NCBI RefSeq assembly: GCF_037023755.1
Contig: NZ_CP146100.1
Coordinates: 3,813,501-3,877,500, forward strand
DNA length: 64,000 bases
Direction of reading: 5' to 3'
From: Saccharopolyspora sp. SCSIO 74807
GTDB lineage: Bacteria; Actinomycetota; Actinomycetes; Mycobacteriales; Pseudonocardiaceae
Shown here: in pieces, positions 1 through 8,749 of the stretch
Numbering within the stretch: the stretch's first letter is position 1
Layout: each line of letters begins with the position of its first letter
Position numbers and translations under genes: made by a program
Notes under the pieces: generated by a model
What the model saw: the letters and a program-made list of their open reading frames with translations, nothing else
What the model was told of the DNA's origin: nothing
Databases searched by the model: none

Positions 1-1
1 C

Positions 2-313
2 ACCGGCTCGGTCAGCACCAACGTGCGGCTGCTGCTGCGGCTCGGCGTGATCTCCAAGACGACCAGGCAGGGCCGCGAGGCGGCGCTCTACCGCGTGGAG
101 GAGGACCGCTGGCCGGAGCTGGTGCGCCACCGGATGCAGCGGGTCACCGGGCTGGAGGAGCTCACCGCCGCCGGGCTGCGGATGTTCAGCGGGCAGGGCG
201 AGCGGGCGCGGCGGCTGCGCACCGTGCACGAGTTCTACCAGTGGCTCGCCGGGGAAATGCCGCAGCTGTGGCAGCGCTGGGAACGCGAACAGCCCCGCAA
301 ACTGCGCTACTGA
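2..313 (+). CDS. GbsR/MarR-type transcriptional regulator, C-terminal part (5' end outside window)
   Basis: The reading frame is open from base 2, so the gene begins before the window. The visible 103 residues start in the recognition-helix region of a winged helix (TGSVSTNVRLLLRLGVI), followed by the wing and a helical C-terminal part rich in Arg and Trp. This layout resembles GbsR/MarR-like actinobacterial regulators that bind DNA as dimers. The ligand and target genes cannot be told from the fragment. It points toward the minus-strand heme A synthase gene, so the two are convergent. The family call rests on the helix pattern and could equally be another MarR-like subfamily. Confidence 0.6.
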   Translation, partial: TGSVSTNVRLLLRLGVISKTTRQGREAALYRVEEDRWPELVRHRMQRVTGLEELTAAGLRMFSGQGERARRLRTVHEFYQWLAGEMPQLWQRWEREQPRKLRY

Positions 314-390
314 CCGCCGATCGAATCGATGCTCCTGCGTCGCGCAAATCCATTCGGAGCAACGGTCGTTCACCGACGCGCGGAGCGGGC

Positions 391-1344
391 TCAGGCCGGG
401 ACGGGCTCGGCCTCGGGCGCCGGAGCCTCGGGGACCCGCCCGCGGTACCGCGATTCGCTCCACAGCAGCGCCGTGATCGCGATGACCAGCGTCGCGCCGA
501 GGACGTGCAGCACGACCATCGCCTCCGGCACGCCCAAGTAGTACTGCGCCGAACCAACCGCGCCCTGCGCCAGCACCAGCACGCAGGCCGCGATGTAGCA
601 GCGCAGCACGCCCTTGGTGGGCCGCGCGCTGCGCAGCCAAACGCCGAACACGGCCAGCACGCACACGTACGCCATCACCAGCAGCCCGTGCACCTGCACC
701 AACGTCACCACCGGCAGCACCAACCGCGGAGTCTCGGCGTCCCCGGCGTGCGGGCCCGCGGCGGTCACCATCGTTCCGGCGAACAGCATCGCGGCCGTGA
801 TCACGGTCAGCGCCACCAGCAGGCCGCGCATCCGGCCGGGTAGCACCGGAGTCGCGGGCTCGTCGCCCTCACCGGCGGCCTTGAACAGGTACGCGGCCAG
901 CCAGATCAGCACCGCCGAGGCCATGAAGTGGATCGACACGCTCCACCAGCTCAGGTCCACCAGCACCGTGATGCCGCCGATCACCGCCTGCGCGACCACG
1001 CCCACCGGCATGATCAGCGCGAGCTTGATCAGCCGCGGGCGGCGCGGCCGCACCCGCCAGGCGGCCAGCAGGCAGGCCAGCGCCACGAACCCGACCAAGC
1101 CGGTCAGCGTGCGGTTGCCGAACTCGATCACCTGGTGCAGCGCGGCGACCTCCGGGTGCTCGATCGGCACCATGCTGCCGGGGAAGCACTGCGGCCACGT
1201 GGGGCAGCCGAGGCCGGAGCCGGTCACCCGCACCACCGACCCGGTCACCGAGATCAACGCCTGGGTGACGAGCACGGCCAGCGCCAGTGCGCGCACCACG
1301 CGGTGACTTGGATTCAGGACCCTGGCCAGTTTCGACGTCGGCAC
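391..1344 (-). CDS. ctaA: Heme A synthase, COX15/CtaA family
   Basis: 317-residue multi-span membrane protein that oxidises a methyl group of heme O to give heme A for aa3-type cytochrome oxidase. The N-terminal half has the family signature: a GSVVRVTGSGLGCPTWPQC segment with a conserved cysteine pair, then EFGNRTLTG. Conserved histidines recur in helix contexts (HQVIEFGNR, IHFMAS, QVHGLLV, LHVLGA), as expected for heme ligands. About eight hydrophobic segments are visible. The C-terminus is a short Pro/Glu tail. I chose GTG at 1344, just before the first membrane segment, because an upstream extension of this frame is only the antisense of the neighbouring gene. The same gene neighbourhood occurs beside suf genes in other actinobacteria. 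Confidence 0.88.
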   Translation of the reverse strand: MPTSKLARVLNPSHRVVRALALAVLVTQALISVTGSVVRVTGSGLGCPTWPQCFPGSMVPIEHPEVAALHQVIEFGNRTLTGLVGFVALACLLAAWRVRPRRPRLIKLALIMPVGVVAQAVIGGITVLVDLSWWSVSIHFMASAVLIWLAAYLFKAAGEGDEPATPVLPGRMRGLLVALTVITAAMLFAGTMVTAAGPHAGDAETPRLVLPVVTLVQVHGLLVMAYVCVLAVFGVWLRSARPTKGVLRCYIAACVLVLAQGAVGSAQYYLGVPEAMVVLHVLGATLVIAITALLWSESRYRGRVPEAPAPEAEPVPA

Positions 1345-1478
1345 GGCCCGATCGTAGGCGCTGCCCTGGAACGCACCGCCGAGAGGTACCCGGCCGCGGG
1401 CGGCCGTCGTCTTGAGAACGGCGGAGCCGATCGCAGCGTCCAGCGGAGCGACCGGCACCCGCCGCGAACCTTCCGCAG

Positions 1479-2366
1479 TCAGTCGCGGTGGCCTGCCGCG
1501 AAGGCGTGTCCGGGGAAGGCGCCCGCTCGTGCGACCTGCTTGCTCAACGACTTGCCGAGCGCGACGAGCCGTTCGGTGCCCTCGGCGCCCAGGTGCGCCC
1601 ACGGCGCCGCCGCCAGCTCGTCGGTGTGCTGCTCGACCTTCTCCCGCAGCTGCTTGCCCGCGTCGGTGAGCTCGTTGCCCGCGTCGAGCAGCCCCTGCGC
1701 GCGCAGCACGTCCTGCGCGTCGCCCCACTGCGCGTCCGACCAGCCGCGGCTGGCCTTGGCGAACTGCTCGGAAAGCCCTTCGCCGCTGGTGATCTGCAGG
1801 ATCAGCGCGTGCAGCCCGGACAGCCCTGCCGACTGCAGCGCGATCAGGTGCCCGTCGCCGCGGTACTCGCGCAGCAGGCTGACCGCGTGCCAGAGCGCGA
1901 CGTGCGGCTGCTCCGGCCAGTCCAGGTCGGCGTGCGCGGCGTAGAGCGGGCGGGCTTCCGGCTTGCACGCCTCGGTGGCGCGGCGGGCGAGTTCGGCGGC
2001 CTCGGCGACTTCTTCCGAGCGGATCTGGTCTTCGCCCAGCAGTCGCCGCAGCGTGCTGTCCGCGGCGCCGAAGCGGGCGGCGACCACGTCCGAGGGCTGC
2101 ACGACCGACCACGCCTGCGGGATCGACTCGGCGACCAGCTCGGGGTTGAAGTTGTAGAACGTCGCGGCGACCACGCCTGCGCCGACCGCGCCCATCGGGG
2201 CCGCGCGGCCCGCGAAGTAGCGCGCCGTGCGGGATTGCAGGCCCAGCTCGGTGAACGCCGCGTCGGCGTCGGGGGAGAAGTAGATGTTGGCGTGCAGCGG
2301 CTCCAGTGCGCGGTGGCACCGCCGGGCCGACTCGGCGTTCGCGGAGGCGTTTCGCGGCTCAGTCAT
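1479..2366 (-). CDS. SCO6745-family helix-turn-helix-like protein
   Basis: 295 residues, mostly helical and soluble. It matches the actinobacterial SCO6745 group (also called SalK/HTH_67 proteins): N-terminal helices with LEPLHANIYFSPDA, a central GRAAPMGAVGAGVVAATFYNF segment, and a C-terminal region that looks like a degenerate MarR winged helix (ITSGEGLSEQFAKAS, DAGNELTDAGKQL). The molecular role is not established. The gene lies between an ABC exporter and ctaA on the same strand, with a 35-bp gap to the exporter permease downstream of MptB. It could be a regulator or a stress-related accessory protein; I cannot decide from sequence. Confidence 0.7.
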   Translation of the reverse strand: MTEPRNASANAESARRCHRALEPLHANIYFSPDADAAFTELGLQSRTARYFAGRAAPMGAVGAGVVAATFYNFNPELVAESIPQAWSVVQPSDVVAARFGAADSTLRRLLGEDQIRSEEVAEAAELARRATEACKPEARPLYAAHADLDWPEQPHVALWHAVSLLREYRGDGHLIALQSAGLSGLHALILQITSGEGLSEQFAKASRGWSDAQWGDAQDVLRAQGLLDAGNELTDAGKQLREKVEQHTDELAAAPWAHLGAEGTERLVALGKSLSKQVARAGAFPGHAFAAGHRD

Positions 2367-2401
2367 GCCGCCACCCTACTTCGCGGTAACAGAGCGGCGG
2401 A

Positions 2402-3238
2402 TCAGGTCAGACGCGTCGTGCGGACCGCCAGCGCCCCGGCGGCCGCGCCCCAAAGCAGCAACACCACAACCGGCTGCCAACCCGGCAGCGCGGCGTGCTC
2501 GACGGTCCGTTCCAGTGCCGCGGCCAGCGCGCCGGACGGCAGCAGACCCGCGATCGCCCCGACCGGCCCCGGCAGGTCGCCCGCAGGCAGCGCCAGCCCG
2601 CCCGCCAGCAGCAGCACGAACCAGATCGCGTTGGCCAGCGCCAGCACGATCTCGGCCCGGAACGCGCCACCGACCAGCACGCCCGCGGCGCCGAACGCGA
2701 TCGTGCCCAGCACCAGCAGCGGAATCCCGCCGATCAGGCCCAGCAGGTGCGGCGTCCAGCCGAGGCACACCGCCGTGATCCCGAGCAGCACCGCCTGCAA
2801 CGCCACCACCAGCAGCGTCGCCAGCACCCGGCCGGAGATCAGCGTCCAGCGCGGCAACGCGGTCGCCGAAAGCCGCTTGAGCACCCCGTAGCGGCGGTCG
2901 AAGCCCAGCGCGATCGCCTGCCCGGTGAACGCGGTCGACATCACCGCCAGCGCCAGCACCCGCGGTGCGACGGAGTCCACCCGCGGTTCCGGCACGGTGC
3001 CGATGTGCAGCGTGCTCAGTCCGATCAGCAGCGCCATCGGGATGATCAGGGTCAGCAGCGCCTGCTCGCCGTGGCGCACGATCAGCAGCGCCTCGACGCG
3101 GGTGTGCGCGGCCAGCATCCGCAGCGCCCGGCCCCTGCCCGGCGCCGGGGTGAAGGTGCCCGCCGGGAAGCGCTCACCGGGCCGCGGCGCGTCCGCGGCT
3201 GTGTTCGACGCCGTCTCCGCAGGCGCGTTTCGGCTCAC
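2402..3238 (-). CDS. ABC-2 type transporter permease
   Basis: 278 residues with a cytoplasmic N-terminal stretch of about 45 residues and then six hydrophobic segments, the usual layout of DrrB-like ABC-2 permeases. The segment FDRRYGVLKRLSATALPRW between the second and third helices is typical of this family. GTG at 3238 overlaps the TGA of the upstream ATPase gene (GTGA), so the two are translationally coupled and form one exporter. The substrate is unknown; homologues are annotated as daunorubicin-type or antibiotic exporters, but in this syntenic position (beside MptB and ctaA) the transporter is a conserved chromosomal one rather than part of a resistance cassette. Confidence 0.85.
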   Translation of the reverse strand: MSRNAPAETASNTAADAPRPGERFPAGTFTPAPGRGRALRMLAAHTRVEALLIVRHGEQALLTLIIPMALLIGLSTLHIGTVPEPRVDSVAPRVLALAVMSTAFTGQAIALGFDRRYGVLKRLSATALPRWTLISGRVLATLLVVALQAVLLGITAVCLGWTPHLLGLIGGIPLLVLGTIAFGAAGVLVGGAFRAEIVLALANAIWFVLLLAGGLALPAGDLPGPVGAIAGLLPSGALAAALERTVEHAALPGWQPVVVLLLWGAAAGALAVRTTRLT

Positions 3239-4302
3239 GAGCGCAACTCCCGTCCGGTCAGGTCGAGGAACACGTCCTCCAGGCTCCGCTTGCTGACCCG
3301 CAGCTCGTTGGCCAGCACCCCGTGCCGGGCGCACCAGGACGTCACGGTGGAGACCACCTGCGGGTCGATGCAGCCGCGCACCACGTACTGCCCGGAGCGG
3401 ACCTCGGTGGCCTCGTAGTCCTCCGGCAGCGCCGCCAGCAGCAGGTCCAGGTCCAGCGCCGTTTCGGAGCGGAACCACAGCTCCTGCCTGCCCTGCGGAT
3501 CGGCGGTCAGCTCCGCCGCGGTGCCGTCGGCGACGGCGCGGCCGTGATCGACGATCACGACGCGGTCGGCCAGCGCTTCGGCCTCGTCCATCAGGTGCGT
3601 GGTCAGCAGCACCCCCACGCCGTCGCGGCGCAACGCCGCCACCAGGTCCCACACGAGCCTGCGGGCCTGCGGGTCCAGCCCGGCGGTCGGTTCGTCCAGG
3701 AACACCAGCTCCGGGCGCCCGACCAGGGCGCAGGCCAGCGACAACCGCTGCTGCTGACCGCCGGAGAGCCGCTTGTACGGGGTTCGCCCCGCCGCGGCGA
3801 GCCCGAGCGTGTCCAGCAACCAGTCCGGATCGATCGGGTCGGCGGCGCAGGAGGCGATCAGCCGGAGCATCTCCGCGGCGCGCACGCCCGGGTAGGCGCC
3901 GCCGCCCTGCGGCATCACGCCGATCCGCGGCCGCAACCGCTCGCCCTGGGCGGCGGGGTCCATGCCCAGCACGCGCACGGTCCCGCCGTCCGGGCGCTGG
4001 AAGCCTTCGCAGATCTCGACCGTGGTGGTCTTGCCCGCACCGTTCGGGCCGAGCAGTGCGAGCACGCTGCCGCGCGCCATGCACAGGTCCAGCCCGGCCA
4101 CGGCCACGGTGTCGCCGAAGCTCTTGGTCAGCCCCCGCACCTCCAGCGCCGGGGAGTGCTGCGGCGCGCCCTCGGACGCCTCCTGATCCCCCGGGCCGTC
4201 CTGGGCCGCCCCGTCTCGGACCGCCCCGTCTCGGACCGCGTCGTCCTGGACCGCGCCGTTCGGCACTGGGCGGCCGGTTGGGGTGCTCGCGGCTTCGTTC
4301 AC
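3235..4302 (-). CDS. ABC-2 type transporter ATP-binding protein
   Basis: 355 residues. An N-terminal charged tail of about 50 residues is followed by a single nucleotide-binding domain with Walker A (LLGPNGAGKTTT), signature LSGGQQQRLSLA, Walker B (LVFLDEPTAGLD) and switch H (LLTTHLMDEA), and a DrrA-like C-terminal domain ending SKRSLEDVFLDLTGREL. It powers the permease encoded immediately downstream. GTG at 4302 was chosen; an upstream GGAGG is only two bases away, so the start may be slightly off. The N-terminal tail contains an in-frame 15-nt tandem repeat and is probably disordered. Confidence 0.85.
   Translation of the reverse strand: MNEAASTPTGRPVPNGAVQDDAVRDGAVRDGAAQDGPGDQEASEGAPQHSPALEVRGLTKSFGDTVAVAGLDLCMARGSVLALLGPNGAGKTTTVEICEGFQRPDGGTVRVLGMDPAAQGERLRPRIGVMPQGGGAYPGVRAAEMLRLIASCAADPIDPDWLLDTLGLAAAGRTPYKRLSGGQQQRLSLACALVGRPELVFLDEPTAGLDPQARRLVWDLVAALRRDGVGVLLTTHLMDEAEALADRVVIVDHGRAVADGTAAELTADPQGRQELWFRSETALDLDLLLAALPEDYEATEVRSGQYVVRGCIDPQVVSTVTSWCARHGVLANELRVSKRSLEDVFLDLTGRELRS
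4206..4265 (-). repeat. Four tandem 15-nt units in the ABC ATPase N-terminal tail
   Basis: Units at 4206, 4221, 4236 and 4251. The first two are identical (ccgccccgtctcgga on the plus strand); the third and fourth are diverged copies. They encode repeated five-residue blocks of the type DGAVR/DGAAQ in the ABC ATPase tail. Length is a multiple of three, so copy-number change would keep the frame. Confidence 0.8.
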
Positions 4303-4313
4303 GACCTCCAAGC

Positions 4314-6167
4314 CTATGACGTGACCGGGCGCGCACCCCTCCGGGTCGGTAGCAGCCGCGGCACCTTCCCGCGCATGAACCACAGCAGCACGGCGAACGC
4401 GATCAACGAGGCGATCACGGCGAGCGGGATCTGGTACGCACGCAGCACATAAGCCGTACCGGTCGGCGCCACCAGCAGCGCCACCACCGCGCAGATCGCC
4501 GCCGCGGTGATCCGGAACCGGGTGTTGTTCGTGGACAACGCCAGCGGGATCACCATCCACAGCAGGTACCAGGGGTGCAGCACCGGCCCGAACACCGCCA
4601 GCGTGCCCAGCGTGATGCCCAGCGCGGTCAGCGGCTCGACGCGGCCCTTGAACGACAGCCACAGCAGCCGCAGGCACACGACCCCGGTCACCGCGTAGCC
4701 GATCAGCTTCGTGATGACCAGCATCGAGTCGGTGTGGTTGCCCAGCCCCAGCAGCATCCCGAGGCCACCGCCGGTCATGCCGAACGCGGTCATCGGTGCC
4801 AGCCACGTCTTGATCCGGTTCGGCACGTCGAAGGTGTCGATCCAGCCCAGGCCCCAGCCGCTGGCGACCGTGATCACCGCCATGGTGGCCAGGAACACCG
4901 CCAGCAGGCCGGCGGCGACGATCACCAGGTCGCGGAACCGCCCGCCGCGCCTGCGGGCGACGTAGACGCCGAAGAACCCGAGCGCGATGAATCCGGGCGG
5001 TTTGATCGCGCCGCCGATGGTCAGCAGCACCGCGGTCGCGGCCACGCCCAGCGGGCGGCGCCAGCGCAGCCCCAGTTCGATCGCGGCGAACATGATCCCG
5101 ACCAGCAGCGCCTCGTTGTGCGCACCGCTGATCACGTGGAACAGCGTGATCGGGTTGGCCGCCGAGAGCCACAGCGCGGCCACCGGATGCACCCCGCAGC
5201 GCACCGCCAGCCGCGGGATCGCCCAGATCGCCAGCATCAGCCCGGCGATCATGACCGCGCGCCACAGCAGCACGCCGAACACCACGTCGGTCCCGATCAC
5301 CCGGGCGAGGTGCTGGCCGACCATGAGGAACAGCGGGCCGTACGGCGAAGGCGTGTCGCGCCAGATGTTCGGCACGTTGGCGACCAGCGGGTGCTCCACG
5401 CCCAGCGCCGCGGAAGGCCCGAGCGTGTAAGGGTTCACGCCGCTGGCGGCCACCGCGTTCTGCCCGAGGTAGGTGTACATGTCGGTGCTGAACAGCGGCG
5501 GCGCGATCGCCAGCGGCAGGCCCCACATCACGACCGTGCGGTCCAGCTGGGTGCGGGTGATCATGCGCGCCCGGCCGGGCCAGGACAGCTTGCCCAGCCA
5601 CAGCCACGCGGTGACGATCATGAGCATCCCGAGCCACGCGCAGGCCATCGCCACCGTCGGGATCCGAGCGGGCAGGCCGAGCAGGCGCACTCCGATGAGC
5701 GGGTTGTTCACCGGCGCGGCGCCCGCCCCGACGGCGCCGAAGGCGAGCACCAGCGAGCCTGCGGTGCCGAAGCGGCGCACCAGGTCGAGCTGCCTGCGTT
5801 CCGGCGCGGCCAGCGGCTCCGGATCGCCGTCGCTGCCTTCGGTGCCGTCGTGCCCGGTGCCCGCTCGCTGGTCGCGGCCAGGATCTTCCTCGCGGCCGGA
5901 GTCCTTCTCGGAGCCGGCGTCTTCCCCGCGGCCGGAGCCCTGCTGTCGCCGCGAGGCTTCGGTGGCGCCGTGCCGTTCCGGGTCGCCGAACTGCTCGTCC
6001 ACCGACTCACCCTGCGCCGAGCCGTCGCCGTGCGCCTCCGCCCGCCGGTCGGCCCGCGGGTTCTCCGGGTCGCCGGTGCGCGCGCCTTCCGGGCGCCGGG
6101 CCGTCTGCTGGTCGGTGCCGGTGGCCGGGTCCGCGGCCCCGGCACCGTTGGTATCGCCTGCCGCCAC
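4314..6167 (-). CDS. mptB: Polyprenol-phosphomannose-dependent alpha-1,6-mannosyltransferase, MptB family
   Basis: 617 residues. Residues 1 to about 140 are a hydrophilic Gly/Glu/Asp/Arg-rich extension with low complexity. The rest is a polytopic membrane protein with about 12-13 hydrophobic segments. The loop FSTDMYTYLGQNAVAASGVNPYT follows the second visible helix and carries the acidic catalytic-type residue of GT-C glycosyltransferases. TPSPYGPLF and SGAHNEALL are typical MptB segments. In mycobacteria and corynebacteria MptB builds the lipomannan alpha-1,6-mannan core from polyprenyl-phosphate-mannose outside the membrane. GTG at 6167 was chosen; GTG at 6221 is an alternative with no better ribosome site. 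It is divergent from sufR, as in mycobacteria. Confidence 0.85.
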   Translation of the reverse strand: MAAGDTNGAGAADPATGTDQQTARRPEGARTGDPENPRADRRAEAHGDGSAQGESVDEQFGDPERHGATEASRRQQGSGRGEDAGSEKDSGREEDPGRDQRAGTGHDGTEGSDGDPEPLAAPERRQLDLVRRFGTAGSLVLAFGAVGAGAAPVNNPLIGVRLLGLPARIPTVAMACAWLGMLMIVTAWLWLGKLSWPGRARMITRTQLDRTVVMWGLPLAIAPPLFSTDMYTYLGQNAVAASGVNPYTLGPSAALGVEHPLVANVPNIWRDTPSPYGPLFLMVGQHLARVIGTDVVFGVLLWRAVMIAGLMLAIWAIPRLAVRCGVHPVAALWLSAANPITLFHVISGAHNEALLVGIMFAAIELGLRWRRPLGVAATAVLLTIGGAIKPPGFIALGFFGVYVARRRGGRFRDLVIVAAGLLAVFLATMAVITVASGWGLGWIDTFDVPNRIKTWLAPMTAFGMTGGGLGMLLGLGNHTDSMLVITKLIGYAVTGVVCLRLLWLSFKGRVEPLTALGITLGTLAVFGPVLHPWYLLWMVIPLALSTNNTRFRITAAAICAVVALLVAPTGTAYVLRAYQIPLAVIASLIAFAVLLWFMRGKVPRLLPTRRGARPVTS

Positions 6168-6415
6168 GACGCCTGAGCTTAGAGGTTGCGCTGGTCGCGG
6201 CTGTCGAGGCTCGGTTTTCACCGGGCCGTGCGCCCCGCGGCGTCGTGCGTGCGGCTCAACCGATTCCGCCGGGTGCCGGACCGGTGCCGAAGCGCAACGG
6301 CTGGGAAGCCGAACGCGGGATGCTCGCTGCGGTGGCGACCACGCAGCGCAGCCGCGGGCAGGAGTGAGCCGAATCACCTGCCGGGGCTGGCTCTGGCGTG
6401 GCTGGACGAAATAGG

Positions 6416-6432
6416 TAACATCAGTGTTGTGA
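6416..6432 (+). promoter_or_regulatory. Possible sufR promoter -10 and overlapping dyad operator
   Basis: TAACAT at 6416-6421 sits seven bases before the sufR GTG at 6429, so transcription would begin at or next to the start codon and give a leaderless mRNA. Overlapping it, AACATCAGTGTT (6417-6428) has AACA/TGTT dyad arms. A SufR-type repressor usually represses its own operon, so an operator over the -10 is expected. No good -35 is visible. This is inference from position and symmetry. Confidence 0.4.
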
Positions 6433-7292
6433 AAAACGCCGGAACGCCTTCCCAGGCTGTGGCGCCGAACTCCGGGCAGTCCGCTCAGGGCGCCACCGCC
6501 CCGGGTGCGGCCGCGCAGTCCGGAGACGGCGGCACCCGGCACTCGGTCGCCCGCCTCCTGCTGGAGCGGGGGCCGATCACCGCGGCTGCGGTGGCCGAAG
6601 CGCTCGGGATCAGCGCCGTCGCGGTGCGCAGGCACCTCGACGCACTGGTCGCCGAGGGCGAGGCTTACACCAGGGAGTCCTCGGCACGGCAACGCCGCGG
6701 CCGGGGCAGGCCCGCCAAGCTGTACCTGCTGACCGAGGTCGGCAGGGCCAGGTTCGGGCACGCCTACGACGACCTGGCCGTGGCGGCGTTGCGGTTCATC
6801 GCCGAATCGGACGGTGAGCAGGCGGTGCGGTCGTTCGCCGAACAGCGGATCGCCGCACTCGTCGAACACCACCGGGAGGCGCTGGCCGCCGCCCGGACTC
6901 CGGCCGAGCGGGCCGAGGTCCTTGCCGGTGCACTGACTCGCGAGGGCTACGCTGCCTCGACGCGCAGCGTCGCCTCCGGTGAGCAGCTCTGCCAGCACCA
7001 CTGCCCGGTGGCGCACGTCGCTGCGGACTTCCCGCAGTTGTGCGAGGCCGAGACGGCGGCGTTCGCCGAAGTCCTCGGCACCCACGTGCAGCGGTTGGCC
7101 ACCATCGCCAACGGCGATGCGGCATGCACGACGCACGTACCGCTCACGCGGAACGCGCGAACGACCGGGACCGGTGCGGAGACCGACGAGGTCGCCCCCG
7201 GACCGGCCACAACCGACCAAGCACCCACGGCCGGTCGGCGACCGGCGGGGGAGCAGACCGCCCCGATTCCTGACGGAGGGGAGTCCGTATGA
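6429..7292 (+). CDS. sufR: Fe-S cluster-sensing repressor SufR
   Basis: 287 residues. After a low-complexity N-terminal 35 residues comes a winged helix (about 37-105: [24 protein letters not shown], then the basic wing [11 protein letters not shown]). The C-terminal half has the SufR cysteine set: Cys188 and Cys192 in LCQHHCP, Cys205 in QLCEAE and a later Cys233. Three of these are expected to bind a [4Fe-4S] cluster. SufR represses the suf operon when cluster-loaded and releases it under iron or oxidative stress. GTG at 6429 was chosen because the preceding residues are not conserved-looking and a -10 box sits just upstream. The stop overlaps the sufB ATG (ATGA). Confidence 0.92.
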   Translation: MKNAGTPSQAVAPNSGQSAQGATAPGAAAQSGDGGTRHSVARLLLERGPITAAAVAEALGISAVAVRRHLDALVAEGEAYTRESSARQRRGRGRPAKLYLLTEVGRARFGHAYDDLAVAALRFIAESDGEQAVRSFAEQRIAALVEHHREALAAARTPAERAEVLAGALTREGYAASTRSVASGEQLCQHHCPVAHVAADFPQLCEAETAAFAEVLGTHVQRLATIANGDAACTTHVPLTRNARTTGTGAETDEVAPGPATTDQAPTAGRRPAGEQTAPIPDGGESV

Positions 7293-8749
7293 CTGCCGCT
7301 GCCGAGCAGCGCACACCCACCACGGTGTCGAACACTGGCCAGCTCAGCCAAGAAGAGACCCTCGCCACCCTGGGCAACTACGAATACGGCTGGGCCGACT
7401 CCGACGCCGCCGGTGAGTCCGCCCGCCGCGGGCTCAACGAGGACGTCGTCCGGGAGATCTCGGCCAAGAAGGACGAGCCCGAGTGGATGCTCGAAGCGCG
7501 GCTCAAGGCGCTGCGGCTGTTCGAGCGCAAGCCGATGCCGAACTGGGGCGCCGATCTGTCCGGCATCGACTTCGAGCAGATCAAGTACTTCGTGCGTTCC
7601 ACCGAGGAGCAGGCCCAGACCTGGGAGGACCTGCCCGAGGACATCAAGAACACCTACGACAAGCTGGGCATCCCGGAAGCGGAGAAGCAGCGGCTGGTCG
7701 CCGGTGTCGCCGCGCAGTACGAGTCCGAGGTGGTCTACCACAAGATCCGCGAGGACCTGGAGGAGAAGGGCGTCCAGTTCCTGGACACCGACACCGCCCT
7801 GCGCGAGCACCCGGAGATCTTCAAGGAGTACTTCGGCTCGGTCATCCCGGCCGGGGACAACAAGTTCTCCGCGCTGAACACCGCGGTGTGGTCCGGCGGC
7901 TCGTTCATCTACGTGCCGAAGGGCGTGCACGTGGACATCCCGCTGCAGGCCTACTTCCGGATCAACACCGAGAACATGGGCCAGTTCGAGCGGACGCTGA
8001 TCGTGGTCGACGAGGGTGCCTACGTGCACTACGTCGAGGGCTGCACCGCGCCGATCTACTCCAGCGACTCGCTGCACTCGGCGGTCGTGGAGATCGTGGT
8101 CAAGAAGAACGCGCGCTGCCGCTACACCACGATCCAGAACTGGTCGAACAACGTCTACAACCTGGTCACCAAGCGGGCCAAGGCCGAAGAGGGCGCGACC
8201 ATGGAGTGGGTCGACGGCAACCTCGGCTCCAAGGTGACCATGAAGTACCCGTCGGTGTTCCTGATGGGCGAGCACGCCAAGGGCGAGGTGCTCTCGGTGG
8301 CCTTCGCCGGTGAGAGCCAGCACCAGGACGCGGGCGCGAAGATGGAGCACATGGCTCCGCACACGTCCTCGTCGATCGTGTCCAAGTCGATCGCCAGGGG
8401 CGGCGGCCGCACTTCCTACCGGGGTCTGGTGAAGGTCGCCAAGCGCGCCAACCACTCCTCGTCCAACGTCAAGTGCGACGCGTTGCTGGTGGACACCATC
8501 AGCCGCTCCGACACGTACCCCTACGTCGACGTGCGCGTCGACGACGTGTCCATGGGCCACGAGGCCACCGTCTCCAAGGTCAGCGACGACCAGCTGTTCT
8601 ACCTGATGCAGCGCGGGCTGACCGAGGACGAGGCGATGGCGATGATCGTGCGCGGCTTCGTCGAGCCGATCGCGCGCGAGCTGCCGATGGAATACGCGCT
8701 GGAACTGAACCGCCTGATCGAGCTGCAGATGGAAGGGGCCGTCGGCTGA
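7289..8749 (+). CDS. sufB: Fe-S cluster assembly scaffold SufB
   Basis: 486 residues, the usual SufB size. It forms the SufBC2D scaffold on which clusters are built from SufS-derived sulfur. Family blocks present include the N-terminal [12 protein letters not shown], the beta-helix core with [35 protein letters not shown] with its conserved Cys, and the C-terminal [21 protein letters not shown]. No intein is present, unlike the M. tuberculosis SufB. Translation is coupled at both ends: ATG overlaps the sufR stop and its TGA overlaps the sufD ATG. Confidence 0.96.
   Translation: MTAAAEQRTPTTVSNTGQLSQEETLATLGNYEYGWADSDAAGESARRGLNEDVVREISAKKDEPEWMLEARLKALRLFERKPMPNWGADLSGIDFEQIKYFVRSTEEQAQTWEDLPEDIKNTYDKLGIPEAEKQRLVAGVAAQYESEVVYHKIREDLEEKGVQFLDTDTALREHPEIFKEYFGSVIPAGDNKFSALNTAVWSGGSFIYVPKGVHVDIPLQAYFRINTENMGQFERTLIVVDEGAYVHYVEGCTAPIYSSDSLHSAVVEIVVKKNARCRYTTIQNWSNNVYNLVTKRAKAEEGATMEWVDGNLGSKVTMKYPSVFLMGEHAKGEVLSVAFAGESQHQDAGAKMEHMAPHTSSSIVSKSIARGGGRTSYRGLVKVAKRANHSSSNVKCDALLVDTISRSDTYPYVDVRVDDVSMGHEATVSKVSDDQLFYLMQRGLTEDEAMAMIVRGFVEPIARELPMEYALELNRLIELQMEGAVG

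Noticed and set aside
2402-4302. Antibiotic exporter belonging to a biosynthetic cluster
   Set aside because: The gene order with MptB, ctaA and suf genes is a conserved chromosomal arrangement; no biosynthetic genes adjoin it.
2402-4336. 644-codon minus frame spanning both ABC exporter genes
   Set aside because: Only its last part is the permease; the upstream part is a frame-shifted shadow of the ATPase. The permease start at GTG 3238 is supported by the GTGA overlap.
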